Origin: Rugosimonospora acidiphila
GTDB taxonomy: Bacteria > Actinomycetota > Actinomycetes > Mycobacteriales > Micromonosporaceae
Direction: 5' to 3'
DNA length: 64,000 nt
Assembly: GCF_039543385.1 (NCBI RefSeq)
Contig: NZ_BAABJQ010000001.1
Location: 526,858-590,857, forward strand
A model generated the notes under the pieces. It was not told the origin of the DNA. It searched no databases and was given only the letters and a program-made list of their open reading frames with translations. How positions within the stretch are numbered: position 1 is the stretch's first letter; each line of letters starts with the position of its first letter. A program made the translations under genes and the position numbers. Shown here in pieces: positions 25,433-34,208 of this stretch.

Positions 25433-25837
25433 ATGAGTTCTCGGATCCGGGTGGTGGTCGCCAAGCCCGGGCTGGACGGCCACGACCGGGGGGCGAAGGT
25501 CGTCGCGCGGGCGCTGCGCGACGCCGGCATGGAGGTCATCTACACGGGCCTGCACCAGACTCCGGAGCAGATAGTGGAGACGGCGATCCAGGAGGACGCG
25601 GACGCGGTTGGCCTGTCCATCCTGTCCGGGGCGCACATGACCCTGTTCAAGCGGGTCTTCGAGCTGCTCGCCGAGCGGGACGCCGCCGACATCGTCGTGT
25701 TCGGCGGAGGCATCATCCCCGACGCGGACATCCCGGAGTTGGAGCGCATGGGCGTGGCCAAGATCTTCACACCGGGCGCGACCACGCAGTCCATTGTGGA
25801 CTGGGTGCGGGAGCACGTGGCGACGCCGGTCTCCTGA
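25433..25837 (+). CDS. icmB: B12-binding small subunit of isobutyryl-CoA mutase type
   Basis: A 134-residue stand-alone cobalamin-binding domain. The D-x-H-x2-G motif is D15-G-H17-DR-G20 (KPGLDGHDRG), with the lower-ligand His17, followed by SILSGAH and VFGGGIIP, as in the C-terminal domain of methylmalonyl-CoA mutases. The sequence is close to what I recall of Streptomyces IcmB, which pairs with a separately encoded large subunit to convert isobutyryl-CoA and n-butyryl-CoA. No large subunit is in this window. The start at 25433 is preceded by GGGAAGG. A very strong hairpin follows at 25913. Confidence 0.85.
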   Translation: MSSRIRVVVAKPGLDGHDRGAKVVARALRDAGMEVIYTGLHQTPEQIVETAIQEDADAVGLSILSGAHMTLFKRVFELLAERDAADIVVFGGGIIPDADIPELERMGVAKIFTPGATTQSIVDWVREHVATPVS

Positions 25838-25912
25838 CGCGACCGCCGGGCGGGCGGGCGCCGGACGCGAAGTGCGACTTTCGCCGTGCGATATTTCCAG
25901 AAATGGAAAAGG

Positions 25913-25949
25913 GAGCGGCCGGACGCACCCCTCACACGTCCGGCCGCTC
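25913..25949 (+). terminator. Hairpin after icmB
   Basis: GAGCGGCCGGACG and CGTCCGGCCGCTC form thirteen perfect pairs around an eleven-nt loop, 75 nt past icmB and preceded by an A-rich patch. Confidence 0.8.
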
Positions 25950-26082
25950 TATGCACGACGCCCCGCCGCCACCCCTCGACCGACAGGGCATCGGCCGTTT
26001 TTGGTGTCGACCCCGTTCCCGGCGTCGACATTCTTCTCAACGAGGCCCCGTTGGGCGGGTTACGCGGGCGGTGCGAATTATT

Positions 26083-26098
26083 TGTGCCCTAGGGCACA
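26083..26098. promoter_or_regulatory. Perfect 16-bp palindrome upstream of sucCD
   Basis: TGTGCCCTAGGGCACA, a complete palindrome about 20 bp before the putative -35 box. It resembles the Crp/GlxR consensus TGTGA-N6-TCACA except that position five is C/G. It is a likely operator for the sucCD operon; the binding protein is unknown. Confidence 0.6.
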
Positions 26099-26115
26099 CG
26101 GCGTACCCGTCCCGC

Positions 26116-26142
26116 TTGATGCGCGTAAGCGGCGGTTAGGCT
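26116..26142 (+). promoter_or_regulatory. Possible sucC promoter
   Basis: TTGATG, 15-nt spacer, TAGGCT (26137-26142). The spacer is slightly short; using CTTGAT gives 16 nt. The transcript would carry about 50 nt of leader. Confidence 0.4.
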
Positions 26143-26199
26143 TCGGGCCGTAGGCCCGGCTTAGTGGAAGACGGGCGCGATCGGAACGGGACGCGCAAC

Positions 26200-27378
26200 G
26201 TGGACCTGTACGAATACCAGGGGCGCGAGCTGTTCGCCCGGCATGCACTGCCGGTGCTGGACGGCGGCGTCGCCACCACCCCTGAGGAAGCCCGCGCCAT
26301 CGCCGACCGGCTGGGCGGGCGAGTGGTCGTCAAGGCCCAGGTCAAGGTCGGCGGCCGGGGCAAGGCGGGCGGTGTCAAGCTCGCCGAGGGCGTAGACGAG
26401 GCCGAGGCCCGAGCCCGGGACATCCTCGGCATGGACATCAAGGGCCACACCGTTCACAAGGTGATGGTCACCAATACCGCCGACATCGTCGAGGAGTACT
26501 ACTTCTCTTACCTGTTGGACCGGGCGAACCGCACCTTCCTCTGTATCGCCAGCGTCGCCGGCGGCATGGAAATCGAGCAGGTGGCGCACGAGGCTCCGGA
26601 AAAGGTCGTCCAGCAGCCGATCGACGCGAACGTCGGCGTGGATGAGGCGACCGCGCGTGACATCGTGACGCGGGCCGGATTCCCGGCCGATGTCGCCGAC
26701 CAGATCGTCGAGATCGCACAGAAGCTGTGGCAGACCTTCGTTTCCGAGGACGCCACGCTGGTCGAGGTGAACCCGCTCGCCAAGGTCGCGGACGGCCGGG
26801 TGCTGCTGCTCGACGCAAAGATCACTTTCGATGGCAACGCTGGTTTCCGTCACCCGGACCACGACGCGCTGGAGGACGCCTCCTCGGTGGACCCGCTGGA
26901 GCAGCGGGCCAAGGAGCGCGACCTCAACTACGTCAAGCTGGACGGCGAGGTCGGCATCATCGGTAACGGCGCGGGTCTGGTCATGTCCACGCTGGACGTG
27001 GTGGCCTACGCGGGCGAGGCGCACGGCAAGGTACGGCCGGCGAACTTCCTCGACATCGGCGGTGGCGCGAGCGCCGAGGTGATGGCCAACGGCCTGGAGA
27101 TCGTCCTGTCGGACCCCGCGGTGCGCAGCGTCTTCGTCAACGTCTTCGGCGGCATCACCGCCTGCGACGCGGTCGCCAACGGCATCCTTCAGGCGCTGAA
27201 GCTGCTCGGCGAGCGCGGTGAGACCGTCACCAAGCCGCTGGTCGTCCGCCTGGACGGCAACAACGCCGAGGAGGGCCGGCGGATCCTGGACAGCGCGGGT
27301 AATCCGCTGGTGGAACGGGTAGACACGATGGACGGCGCCGCCCAGCGCGCCGCCGAACTCGCCGCGGCAGGAGCATGA
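26200..27378 (+). CDS. sucC: Succinyl-CoA ligase, beta subunit
   Basis: ATP-grasp subunit of the TCA-cycle enzyme that interconverts succinyl-CoA and succinate with formation of a nucleoside triphosphate. The 392-residue product starts with the family's MDLYEYQGRELF. It shows the ATP-grasp lysine/glycine loop (VVVKAQVKVGGRGKAGGVK), VEVNPLAKV for metal binding and GGGASAEVMANG/NVFGGIT near the C-terminus. The GTG at 26200 is used because it gives the standard N-terminus; the Shine-Dalgarno is weak (GGAACGGGA). sucD starts one nt after its stop. Confidence 0.96.
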   Translation: MDLYEYQGRELFARHALPVLDGGVATTPEEARAIADRLGGRVVVKAQVKVGGRGKAGGVKLAEGVDEAEARARDILGMDIKGHTVHKVMVTNTADIVEEYYFSYLLDRANRTFLCIASVAGGMEIEQVAHEAPEKVVQQPIDANVGVDEATARDIVTRAGFPADVADQIVEIAQKLWQTFVSEDATLVEVNPLAKVADGRVLLLDAKITFDGNAGFRHPDHDALEDASSVDPLEQRAKERDLNYVKLDGEVGIIGNGAGLVMSTLDVVAYAGEAHGKVRPANFLDIGGGASAEVMANGLEIVLSDPAVRSVFVNVFGGITACDAVANGILQALKLLGERGETVTKPLVVRLDGNNAEEGRRILDSAGNPLVERVDTMDGAAQRAAELAAAGA

Positions 27379-27379
27379 C

Positions 27380-28267
27380 ATGGCGATCTGGCTGACCAAG
27401 GATTCGAAGGTCATCGTTCAGGGGGTGACGGGGTCCGAGGGCTCCAAGCACACCCGCCGCATGCTGCGGGCCGGGACGAACGTCGTCGGCGGCACCAACC
27501 CGCGCAAGGCCGGCACCACCGTCGACTTCGACGGCATTCAGGTGCCGGTGTTCGCCGGGGTGGCCGAGGCGATGAAGGAGACCGGCGCCGACGTTTCGGT
27601 GATCTTCGTACCGCCGGCGGGTGCCAAGGCCGCGATGATCGAGGCCATCGACGCGCAGATCCCGCTCGCTGTCGTGATCACCGAGGGCATCCCGGTGCAC
27701 GACGCGACGGCCGCGTGGGCGTACAACGTCGCGAACGGCAACAAGACCCGGATCATCGGGCCGAACTGCCCGGGCGTCGCCTCGCCGGGTGCGTCGAACG
27801 CGGGCATCATCCCGGCCGACATCACCGGCCCGGGCCGCATCGGCCTGGTGAGCAAGTCCGGCACGCTGACCTACCAGATGATGTACGAGCTGCGGGACAT
27901 CGGCTTCTCCACCTGCGTGGGCATCGGCGGCGACCCGGTCATCGGCACCACCCACATCGACGCGCTCGCGGCGTTCCAGGACGACCCGGAGACCGCGGCG
28001 ATTGTGATGATCGGTGAGATCGGTGGCGACGCCGAGGAGCGGGCCGCGGAGTTCATCAAGGCCAACGTCACCAAGCCGGTGGTCGGCTACATCGCCGGCT
28101 TCACCGCGCCCCCCGGGAAGACGATGGGGCACGCCGGCGCGATCATCTCCGGCTCCTCCGGTACCGCCGACGCCAAGAAGGTGGCGCTGGAGGCGGCCGG
28201 CGTGAAGGTCGGCAAGACGCCGAGCGAGACCGCCAGGCTCATGCGCGAGGTCATTCAGTCCCTCTGA
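27380..28267 (+). CDS. sucD: Succinyl-CoA ligase, alpha subunit
   Basis: A 295-residue CoA-binding subunit that forms the phosphohistidine intermediate. The N-terminal Rossmann domain has VQGVTGSEGSKHT for CoA binding, the middle has GPNCPGVASPG, and the active-site His lies in GKTMGHAGAIISG. The ATG follows the sucC stop by one nt with AGGAG upstream, so both subunits are made in equal amounts. A long hairpin at 28351 ends the operon. Confidence 0.97.
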   Translation: MAIWLTKDSKVIVQGVTGSEGSKHTRRMLRAGTNVVGGTNPRKAGTTVDFDGIQVPVFAGVAEAMKETGADVSVIFVPPAGAKAAMIEAIDAQIPLAVVITEGIPVHDATAAWAYNVANGNKTRIIGPNCPGVASPGASNAGIIPADITGPGRIGLVSKSGTLTYQMMYELRDIGFSTCVGIGGDPVIGTTHIDALAAFQDDPETAAIVMIGEIGGDAEERAAEFIKANVTKPVVGYIAGFTAPPGKTMGHAGAIISGSSGTADAKKVALEAAGVKVGKTPSETARLMREVIQSL

Positions 28268-28350
28268 CCTCGTCGTCAGCGGGCGATCCGCCCGGTGGGA
28301 CCGCAATCCTCCGGGCGGCTCGGGCCGCGGGCTCTCCAAGGCAAAAGCAA

Positions 28351-28386
28351 CGTGTGACGGCCGGTCGCGTGACCGGCCGTCTCACG
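28351..28386 (+). terminator. Terminator after sucD
   Basis: ACGGCCGGTC, loop GCGT, GACCGGCCGT, extended outward by CGTGTG/CTCACG with one mismatch, followed by TTTG: about sixteen pairs in total. Confidence 0.85.
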
Positions 28387-28405
28387 TTTGAGAGAGTCAG
28401 GGGCG

Positions 28406-29938
28406 ATGGCAGGCACCCCCACCACGGACGGACCCGACGATCGCCCCACGGCGCCGGGGCCGGCCGCTCGTCCGGACACCGAGCGGACCCGGCGCGGTAC
28501 CGCGCCCGATTCCGCCTCCGGCGAGGCGGCCGGCTCGAACCCCGACGGCGCGTCCCGCGCCGCCTCCGGCACGGCAACCCGCTCGACGCCCGGCGCGACC
28601 ACCCGCTCCACCACGGGCGGGGCTAACCGCTCCAGCGCAGCCGGGACCACCCGCTCCGCCTCCGGCGAGACCCGCGCCGGCGCGGGTGCGGCGGCCGGAA
28701 CCGCCCCCGGCGGCGCGCGTCGGCCCACGGTGCCACGGCAGCGCCGGCCGGCCCGCCGTCGCCGGGCACCGGTGCTGGTGGCGGCCGCGGTCACCACGGT
28801 CTGGGCGGCTGCGGTCTCCTATCTGGCCGTGATCGCGGTGGTCGCGCTGGTCGTACTGGTCAGCGGCGGCGCCGCCGCGGCGGTGGTGTTCCGGTTCGGT
28901 ACCGGTGGCTGGCTGCTCGCGCACGGGGTACCGCTGGACACCGAGGCCGGGCGCCTCGGCCTGGTACCGCTGGCCGTCTCGGTGCTGGCCGCCTGGCGCC
29001 TGGTCCGGGCCGGCGTGCACACCACCCGGGCCATCGGTGCCCGCAGGCGCGGCCCAGTCCGGCACGGCCTCGTGGCCGCCGCCTGCGTCGGGATCGTGTA
29101 CGGGCTGCTCGGCGCCGTGGCGGCCGCCGCGGCGCACGACGGCGGACTGGCCGTCTCCCCGCTGCGGGCCGGACTGACCTTCGCCGGGTTCGGCGCGATC
29201 GCGGCGGCGATCGGTGCCGTCGGCGAGAGCGGACTGGCGGCCGGATGGTGGAGCGGTCTGCCGTCGCCGGTCCGGGACGCGGTGCGCACCGGTGCCGTCG
29301 CGGCCCTGTTGGTGCTCGGGGCCGGCGCGGCCGTCGCGGGCGTCGCGATCGCGGTAGCCGGTGGCGAGGCGAGCGACATGTTCGCGGCGTACCACACCGG
29401 GGTCGGCGGCCAGGTCGGCCTGACCCTGCTCTGCCTGGTCTTCGCCCCCAACCTCGCGATCTGGTCGTCCGCCTACCTGATCGGCCCGGGCTTCATGGTC
29501 GGCGCGGGCGCGGTGGTCAGCGCCGCCAGGGTGAGCCTGGGCGCCCTGCCGGCCGTCCCGGTGCTCGCCGGGCTGCCCAGCACCGCCGTGTCGGGACTCG
29601 CCGCGCCGCTGCTGGGGGTGCCGATGGCGGGCGGGATGGCGGCCGGTTGGCTGCTGGCCCGGCGCATCCGCCGGTCGGCGGAGCGGGGTGCGCCCGCGCC
29701 GTCGTGGGCCTCGCTGCTGGGCGCGGCCGCCGGGGCCGGGCCGGCCGCCGGCGTGCTGCTCGGTCTGGCCGCCTGGGCGTCGGGCGGCTCGCTGGGCTCC
29801 GGCCGGCTCGCGGTCACCGGCCCGGACGGGTGGTGGGTCGGACTGGTGGGTGCCCTGGTCGTGGCCATCGGAGCGGTGATCGCGGCCGCCGCGACCAGGG
29901 TATTGGCCGGTGGACGCCGGTGGAGCCGGCCCAGGTAG
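28406..29938 (+). CDS. perM: DUF6350 membrane protein, PerM-like
   Basis: A 510-residue integral membrane protein. The first 125 residues are low-complexity, Thr/Ala/Arg-rich and hydrophilic. The rest has about ten hydrophobic helices. The DUF6350 family and the position between sucD and purN match mycobacterial PerM (Rv0955), described as a cell-division-related membrane protein that supports persistence. Direct function here is inferred from that synteny. The ATG at 28406 is preferred over an upstream TTG at 28388; GAGAGAG is eight nt before it. Confidence 0.82.
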   Translation: MAGTPTTDGPDDRPTAPGPAARPDTERTRRGTAPDSASGEAAGSNPDGASRAASGTATRSTPGATTRSTTGGANRSSAAGTTRSASGETRAGAGAAAGTAPGGARRPTVPRQRRPARRRRAPVLVAAAVTTVWAAAVSYLAVIAVVALVVLVSGGAAAAVVFRFGTGGWLLAHGVPLDTEAGRLGLVPLAVSVLAAWRLVRAGVHTTRAIGARRRGPVRHGLVAAACVGIVYGLLGAVAAAAAHDGGLAVSPLRAGLTFAGFGAIAAAIGAVGESGLAAGWWSGLPSPVRDAVRTGAVAALLVLGAGAAVAGVAIAVAGGEASDMFAAYHTGVGGQVGLTLLCLVFAPNLAIWSSAYLIGPGFMVGAGAVVSAARVSLGALPAVPVLAGLPSTAVSGLAAPLLGVPMAGGMAAGWLLARRIRRSAERGAPAPSWASLLGAAAGAGPAAGVLLGLAAWASGGSLGSGRLAVTGPDGWWVGLVGALVVAIGAVIAAAATRVLAGGRRWSRPR

Positions 29939-29948
29939 AGTTCGCCCG

Positions 29949-30043
29949 GTGACAGGGCATGTGCTGACCGCCGACGCGCTTTCTTCCGCGGAGGTGGCGG
30001 AGTGACCGCCGACGCACTTCTTCCCGCCGAGGCGGCGGAGTGA
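29949..30043 (+). other. Two tiny ORFs chained to purN by GTGA overlaps
   Basis: GTG at 29949 opens an 18-residue frame ending in TGA at 30003-30005. That TGA overlaps GTG at 30002, which opens a 13-residue frame ending in TGA at 30041-30043, which in turn overlaps the purN GTG at 30040. The peptides are MTGHVLTADALSSAEVAE and MTADALLPAEAAE. They are by-products of a 38-bp duplication; whether they are translated and couple ribosomes into purN is unknown. Confidence 0.35.
29965..30040 (+). repeat. 38-bp tandem duplication at the purN start
   Basis: Copy 1 is 29965-30002 and copy 2 is 30003-30040, with a few substitutions and one compensating indel. Both end in GGCGGAG followed by TGACCGC, so the purN start context exists three times in a row. 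Confidence 0.9.
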
Positions 30044-30645
30044 CCGCACGGCTCGTCGTGCTGGTCTCGGGATCCGGTACCAACCTGCAGGCGCTGCTGG
30101 ACGCGGCTGCCGATCCCGGATACGGAGCCGCGATCGTCGCTGTCGGGGCGGATCGGGACAACATCGAGGGGCTGGTACGGGCCGCTAAGCGGGACGTGCC
30201 GACCTTCGTGCACCGGGTCGCGGACTACCCGACCCGTGAGGAGTGGGATCGGGCGGTGGCCGCCTCGGTCGCCCGGTACGAGCCCGACCTGGTCATCTCG
30301 GCCGGCTTCCTCAAGCTGGTCGGGCCGGCCTTCCTCGCCGAGTTCGCCGGCCGGTACGTGAACACGCACAACGCCCTGCTGCCCGGGTTTCCGGGCATCC
30401 ACGGCCCCCGCGACGCGCTCGCCTACGGCGTCAAGATCGCCGGCGCGACGCTGTTCTTCGTCGACGCGGGCGTGGACACCGGACCGATCATCGCGCAGGT
30501 GGCGGTGCCGGTACAGGACGACGACACCGAGGACAGCCTTACCGAGCGGATCAAGGTCGCCGAGCGGCGCCAGCTCGTTGACGTGGTAGGACGACTGGTC
30601 CGGGAGGGCTGGACCGTCACAGGGAGAAGGGTCACCATTCCATGA
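30040..30645 (+). CDS. purN: Phosphoribosylglycinamide formyltransferase
   Basis: Transfers a formyl group from 10-formyl-THF to GAR in purine synthesis. The 201-residue protein has the N-terminal GSGTNLQALLDA phosphate-binding loop and the catalytic stretch VNTHNALLPGFPGIHGPRDAL with Asn, His and (later, VDAGVDTGPIIAQ) Asp, which is the complete triad. The GTG at 30040 is used since it gives the standard N-terminus. It is the third of three repeated start contexts. The stop overlaps the purH ATG by four bases. Confidence 0.96.
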   Translation: MTARLVVLVSGSGTNLQALLDAAADPGYGAAIVAVGADRDNIEGLVRAAKRDVPTFVHRVADYPTREEWDRAVAASVARYEPDLVISAGFLKLVGPAFLAEFAGRYVNTHNALLPGFPGIHGPRDALAYGVKIAGATLFFVDAGVDTGPIIAQVAVPVQDDDTEDSLTERIKVAERRQLVDVVGRLVREGWTVTGRRVTIP

Positions 30646-32198
30646 CCGAGCTACGCCCGATCCGGCGCGCGCTGATCAGCGTCTGGGACAAGTCCGGGCT
30701 GGACGAGTTGGCCCGGGCGCTCCACGAGGCTGGGGTGCAGATCGTGTCGACCGGCACGACGGCCGCCCGGATCGCCTCGCTGGGGCTGCCGGTCACCAAG
30801 GTGGAGGATCTGACCGGGTTCCCGGAGATGCTCGACGGCCGGGTCAAGACCCTGCACCCGAAGGTGCACGCCGGCCTGCTGGCCGACCTCCGCCTCGACG
30901 CGCACGCCCAGGCGCTGAGCCAGCAGGGCATCGAGCCGTTCGATCTGCTGGTCTCCAACCTGTACCCGTTCACCGAGACGGTCGCGTCGGGCGCCGACTT
31001 CGACGCCTGCGTCGAGAAGATCGACATCGGCGGGCCGGCGATGGTACGGGCGGCCGCCAAGAACCACCCCACCGTCGCGGTGGTCACCTCAACCGACGCG
31101 TACCCGTTGGTGGTCAAGGCACTCGCGGACGGTGGCACCACGCTGGCGCAGCGCCGGGCGCTGGCGGCCCGGGCGTTCGCCGACATCGCCGAGTACGACG
31201 TGGCGATCGCCAACTGGCTCTCCGTGCAGGAGACCGGTGAGGACGCCGGCTGGTGGCCGGACGCGGCCGGGATCGCGCTGCGCAAGGGCAACGTGCTGCG
31301 CTACGGCGAGAACCCGCACCAGGCGGCGGCCCTCTACCTCGACCCGTCCCGCCCGGCGGGCCTGGCGCAGGCGCGGCAGCTGCACGGCAAGGAGATGTCC
31401 TACAACAACTACGTCGACGCGGATGCCGCGTGGCGTTCGGCGCACGATTTCACCGAGCCGTGCGTGGCCATCATCAAGCACGCCAACCCGTGCGGCATCG
31501 CGATCGGCGCGGACGTGGCGGAGGCGCACCGCAAGGCGCACGCGTGCGATCCGGTGTCCGCCTTCGGCGGGGTCATCGCGGTCAACCAGGCAGTCACCGT
31601 CGAGCTGGCCAAGCAGATCGCCGAGATCTTCACCGAGGTGGTCGTCGCACCGTCCTATGAGGACGGAGCGGTGGACATCCTGGCCGCGAAGAAGAACGTA
31701 CGGATCCTCGTCGCTCCACAGTGGACTCCCGAACCGGTGGAGTGGCGGCTGATCTCCGGCGGCGTGCTGACCCAGACCGCCGACCGGATCGACGCCCCCG
31801 GCGACGCGCCGTCGACCTGGCGCCTGGCGGCCGGTACGGCGGCGTCCGCGGAGACCCTGCGGGACCTGGAGTTCGCCTGGCGGGCGATCCGGTCGGTGAA
31901 GTCGAACGCGATCCTGCTCGCCGCCCAGGGCGCCTCGGTGGGCGTCGGCATGGGCCAGGTCAACCGGGTGGACGCGGCCCGGCTGGCGGTCTCGCGCGCC
32001 GGGGACCGGGCCGCCGGCTCGGTGGCCGCGTCGGACGCGTTCTTCCCGTTCCCGGACGGGCTGCAGGTGCTGCTCGAGGCCGGGGTCACGGCGGTGGTGC
32101 AGCCGGGCGGCTCGGTACGCGACGACGAGGTCATCGCGGCGGCGCAGGCGGCCGGCGTGACGCTCTACCTCACCGGCACCCGCCACTTCTACCACTGA
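30642..32198 (+). CDS. purH: Bifunctional AICAR transformylase / IMP cyclohydrolase
   Basis: Carries out the last two steps of IMP synthesis. The 518-residue protein has the MGS-like cyclohydrolase domain first (ALISVWDKSGLDELARAL, STGTTAARIASLGLPVT, GRVKTLHPKVHAGLL). The transformylase domain follows (LRYGENPHQAAA, KHANPCGIAIG, SAFGGVIAVN, DAFFPFPDG). It ends in TGTRHFYH, the family's usual terminus. It overlaps purN by ATGA, so both are co-translated. A hairpin at 32208 separates it from the convergent ABC operon. Confidence 0.98.
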   Translation: MTELRPIRRALISVWDKSGLDELARALHEAGVQIVSTGTTAARIASLGLPVTKVEDLTGFPEMLDGRVKTLHPKVHAGLLADLRLDAHAQALSQQGIEPFDLLVSNLYPFTETVASGADFDACVEKIDIGGPAMVRAAAKNHPTVAVVTSTDAYPLVVKALADGGTTLAQRRALAARAFADIAEYDVAIANWLSVQETGEDAGWWPDAAGIALRKGNVLRYGENPHQAAALYLDPSRPAGLAQARQLHGKEMSYNNYVDADAAWRSAHDFTEPCVAIIKHANPCGIAIGADVAEAHRKAHACDPVSAFGGVIAVNQAVTVELAKQIAEIFTEVVVAPSYEDGAVDILAAKKNVRILVAPQWTPEPVEWRLISGGVLTQTADRIDAPGDAPSTWRLAAGTAASAETLRDLEFAWRAIRSVKSNAILLAAQGASVGVGMGQVNRVDAARLAVSRAGDRAAGSVAASDAFFPFPDGLQVLLEAGVTAVVQPGGSVRDDEVIAAAQAAGVTLYLTGTRHFYH

Positions 32199-32207
32199 GC
32201 ATCCTGG

Positions 32208-32235
32208 GCCGGGCCGCCACCGCGTGCGGCCCGGC
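32208..32235. terminator. Bidirectional hairpin purH / ABC transporter
   Basis: GCCGGGCCGC, eight-nt loop, GCGGCCCGGC: ten perfect pairs in the 43-nt gap between two convergent stop codons. Confidence 0.75.
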
Positions 32236-32241
32236 ACCGGT

Positions 32242-33228
32242 TCAGATCAGCCCGCCCGCGACCTGTGCCGCGTAGTGGCAGTCGCTGTAGCGTCCGGCGC
32301 CCAGCGGTACCCGCGGCGGGGGCGTCGAGCGGCACACCTCGGTGGCGTGCGGGCAGCGCGGGTGGAACGCGCAGCCCCGGGGGATGCGCATGGGGCTGGG
32401 CGGTGCACCCTCGATGGCCGGCAGCGGCCCGCGCCGGGCGGCCAGCCGGGGCACCGACCCGAGCAGACCCCTCGTGTACGGATGCCCGGGCGCCTCGTAG
32501 AGCTGGTACACGTCGGCCTGCTCGACGGTACGGCCGGCGTACATGATGACGATCCGGTCGGCCACGCCGGCCACCACGCCGAGGTCGTGGGTTATCAGGA
32601 TCATCGCCATGCCGAGGCTCCGGCGCAGGTCCCCGAGCAGGTCCATGATCTGCGCCCGTACCGTCACGTCCAGCGCCGTGGTCGGCTCGTCGGCGATGAG
32701 CACCTTCGGGTTCTGCGCCAGGGCTAGGGCGATCATGACGCGCTGGCGCATGCCGCCGGACAGTTGGTGCGGGTAGTCCCGCAGCCGCCGGCGGGCGTCC
32801 GGGATCCGTACCAGATCCATCAGCTCCGCCGTCCGGGCGCGGGCGGCGGACCGGGACATGCCGGATCCGTGGCGCAGCGCCTCGGAGAGCTGGAAGCCCA
32901 CCGAGAACACCGGGTCGAGCGCGGACAGCGCGTCCTGGAAGATCATGCCTATTTCCCGGCCGCGCACCCGCCGTCGCTGCGGCTCGGACATGCGCAGCAG
33001 GTCCCGCCCCTGGTAGAGGATCTCGCCGCCGGTGACGCGGGCCGGCGGGGTGTGCAGCACCCCCATGATGGCCTGCGCGGTCACCGACTTGCCGGAGCCG
33101 GACTCGCCGAGTACGGCCAGCACCTCGCCGGGCTCCAGCCGCAGGCCGACGCGGTCGACCGCCCTGGCGACCCCGTCCCGGGTGTGGAACTCGACGGAGA
33201 GGTCGCGCACCTCAAGGATGGGCGTCAC
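32242..33228 (-). CDS. Peptide-type ABC transporter ATP-binding protein (OppD/DppD-like)
   Basis: A 328-residue ATPase with Walker A GESGSGKS, Q-loop, signature LSGGMRQRVMIALAL and Walker B VLIADEPTTALD. The C-terminal oligopeptide/dipeptide extension (PRGCAFHPRCPHATEVC) holds the cysteine motif typical of OppD/OppF proteins. It is the last gene of a four-gene importer operon and overlaps the upstream permease gene by four bases. No second ATPase (OppF) is next to it; the gene runs straight into convergent purH. It may act as a homodimer or use a partner encoded elsewhere. Confidence 0.93.
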   Translation of the reverse strand: MTPILEVRDLSVEFHTRDGVARAVDRVGLRLEPGEVLAVLGESGSGKSVTAQAIMGVLHTPPARVTGGEILYQGRDLLRMSEPQRRRVRGREIGMIFQDALSALDPVFSVGFQLSEALRHGSGMSRSAARARTAELMDLVRIPDARRRLRDYPHQLSGGMRQRVMIALALAQNPKVLIADEPTTALDVTVRAQIMDLLGDLRRSLGMAMILITHDLGVVAGVADRIVIMYAGRTVEQADVYQLYEAPGHPYTRGLLGSVPRLAARRGPLPAIEGAPPSPMRIPRGCAFHPRCPHATEVCRSTPPPRVPLGAGRYSDCHYAAQVAGGLI

Positions 33229-34208
33229 CGCAGCCTCGGATCGAACGCCTCGCGCAGCGCCTCGCCGAGCATGCTGAACGCCACCACGGTCAGCGCCAGG
33301 AAGCCGGACGGGAACAGCAGCGGCCAGGGCGCCTGGTAGAAGCGGCCCTGTGCGGTGGAGATGTCGTCACCCCAGGAGATGATCGGCGGCCGGAGGCCGA
33401 CGCCCAGGAAGGACAGCGTGGCCTCGGTCGCGATGAACACGCCCAGCGCGATGGTGAGCACCACTATGAACGGCGCGATGGTGTTGGGCAGGATGTGCCG
33501 CAGCATGATCCGCCAGTGGCCGGCGCCGAGCATCCGGGCCGACTGCACGTAGTCCTGCCGCTTCGCGGCGATGACGCAGGAGCGGACCACCCGTGCACCG
33601 GTGGTCCAGCCGAGCGAGCCGAGCACCACCACGATGGGCCACACGCCGAGCTCGCGGGCGCCGAACGAGCGGCTGAGCACGATCGCCGCCAGCAGCAGCG
33701 GGATGCCCAGCACGATGTCGACGATCCGGGTCAGCAGGGCGTCGATCCAGCCGCCGAAGTACCCCGCCGCCATCCCGACGGTCAGCGCCAGCACCCCGGT
33801 GACCAGGGTGGACAGCACACCGACCAGGATCGACGCGCGGGCGCCGTAGATCGTGCGGGCGTAGACGTCGCAGCCCTGCAGGTCGGTGCCGAACCAGTGC
33901 CGCGCGCTGGGCGGGTTCTGCGAGCGGGACAGCTGGCAGGCCGTGGGGCTGAGCGAGGTGAAGATCCGCGGTGCGGCCGCCATCAGCAGGAACAGCACCA
34001 CGAGCGTGCCGGCGACCCAGAAGATCGGGCTGTGCCGCAGGTCGCGCCAGGCGTTCCCGACCAGCCCACGGGGCCTCCCGCCATCCCCGCCGCGGTGCCC
34101 CGCCACATCATGGTCGTCGGGTGCCCAGCCGGGGCCCGTGCCGCCGGACGCCGGCGTGCCGGTGAAGCCCGACGTGCCGTCCACGGTCGCCCTGCCAGGC
34201 TCACGCAT
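33225..34208 (-). CDS. Peptide-type ABC transporter permease (OppC-like)
   Basis: A 327-residue inner-membrane subunit with a cytosolic N-terminal segment of about 60 residues, an OppC N-terminal helix (FWVAGTLVVLFLLMAAAP) and five further helices. The EAA loop (RMLGAGHWRIMLRHILPNT) docks to the ATPase. It overlaps the oppD-like gene by four bases and the upstream permease gene by eight, so it is tightly coupled. The ligand cannot be told from the permease. Confidence 0.92.
   Translation of the reverse strand: MREPGRATVDGTSGFTGTPASGGTGPGWAPDDHDVAGHRGGDGGRPRGLVGNAWRDLRHSPIFWVAGTLVVLFLLMAAAPRIFTSLSPTACQLSRSQNPPSARHWFGTDLQGCDVYARTIYGARASILVGVLSTLVTGVLALTVGMAAGYFGGWIDALLTRIVDIVLGIPLLLAAIVLSRSFGARELGVWPIVVVLGSLGWTTGARVVRSCVIAAKRQDYVQSARMLGAGHWRIMLRHILPNTIAPFIVVLTIALGVFIATEATLSFLGVGLRPPIISWGDDISTAQGRFYQAPWPLLFPSGFLALTVVAFSMLGEALREAFDPRLR

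Larger units (their letters stand above)
25838..26199. other. Intergenic region icmB-sucC
   Basis: 362 bp with no supported gene. It holds the icmB terminator (25913-25949), a perfect 16-bp palindrome (26083-26098) and the probable sucC promoter (26116-26142). Nothing else was recognised. Confidence 0.7.
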
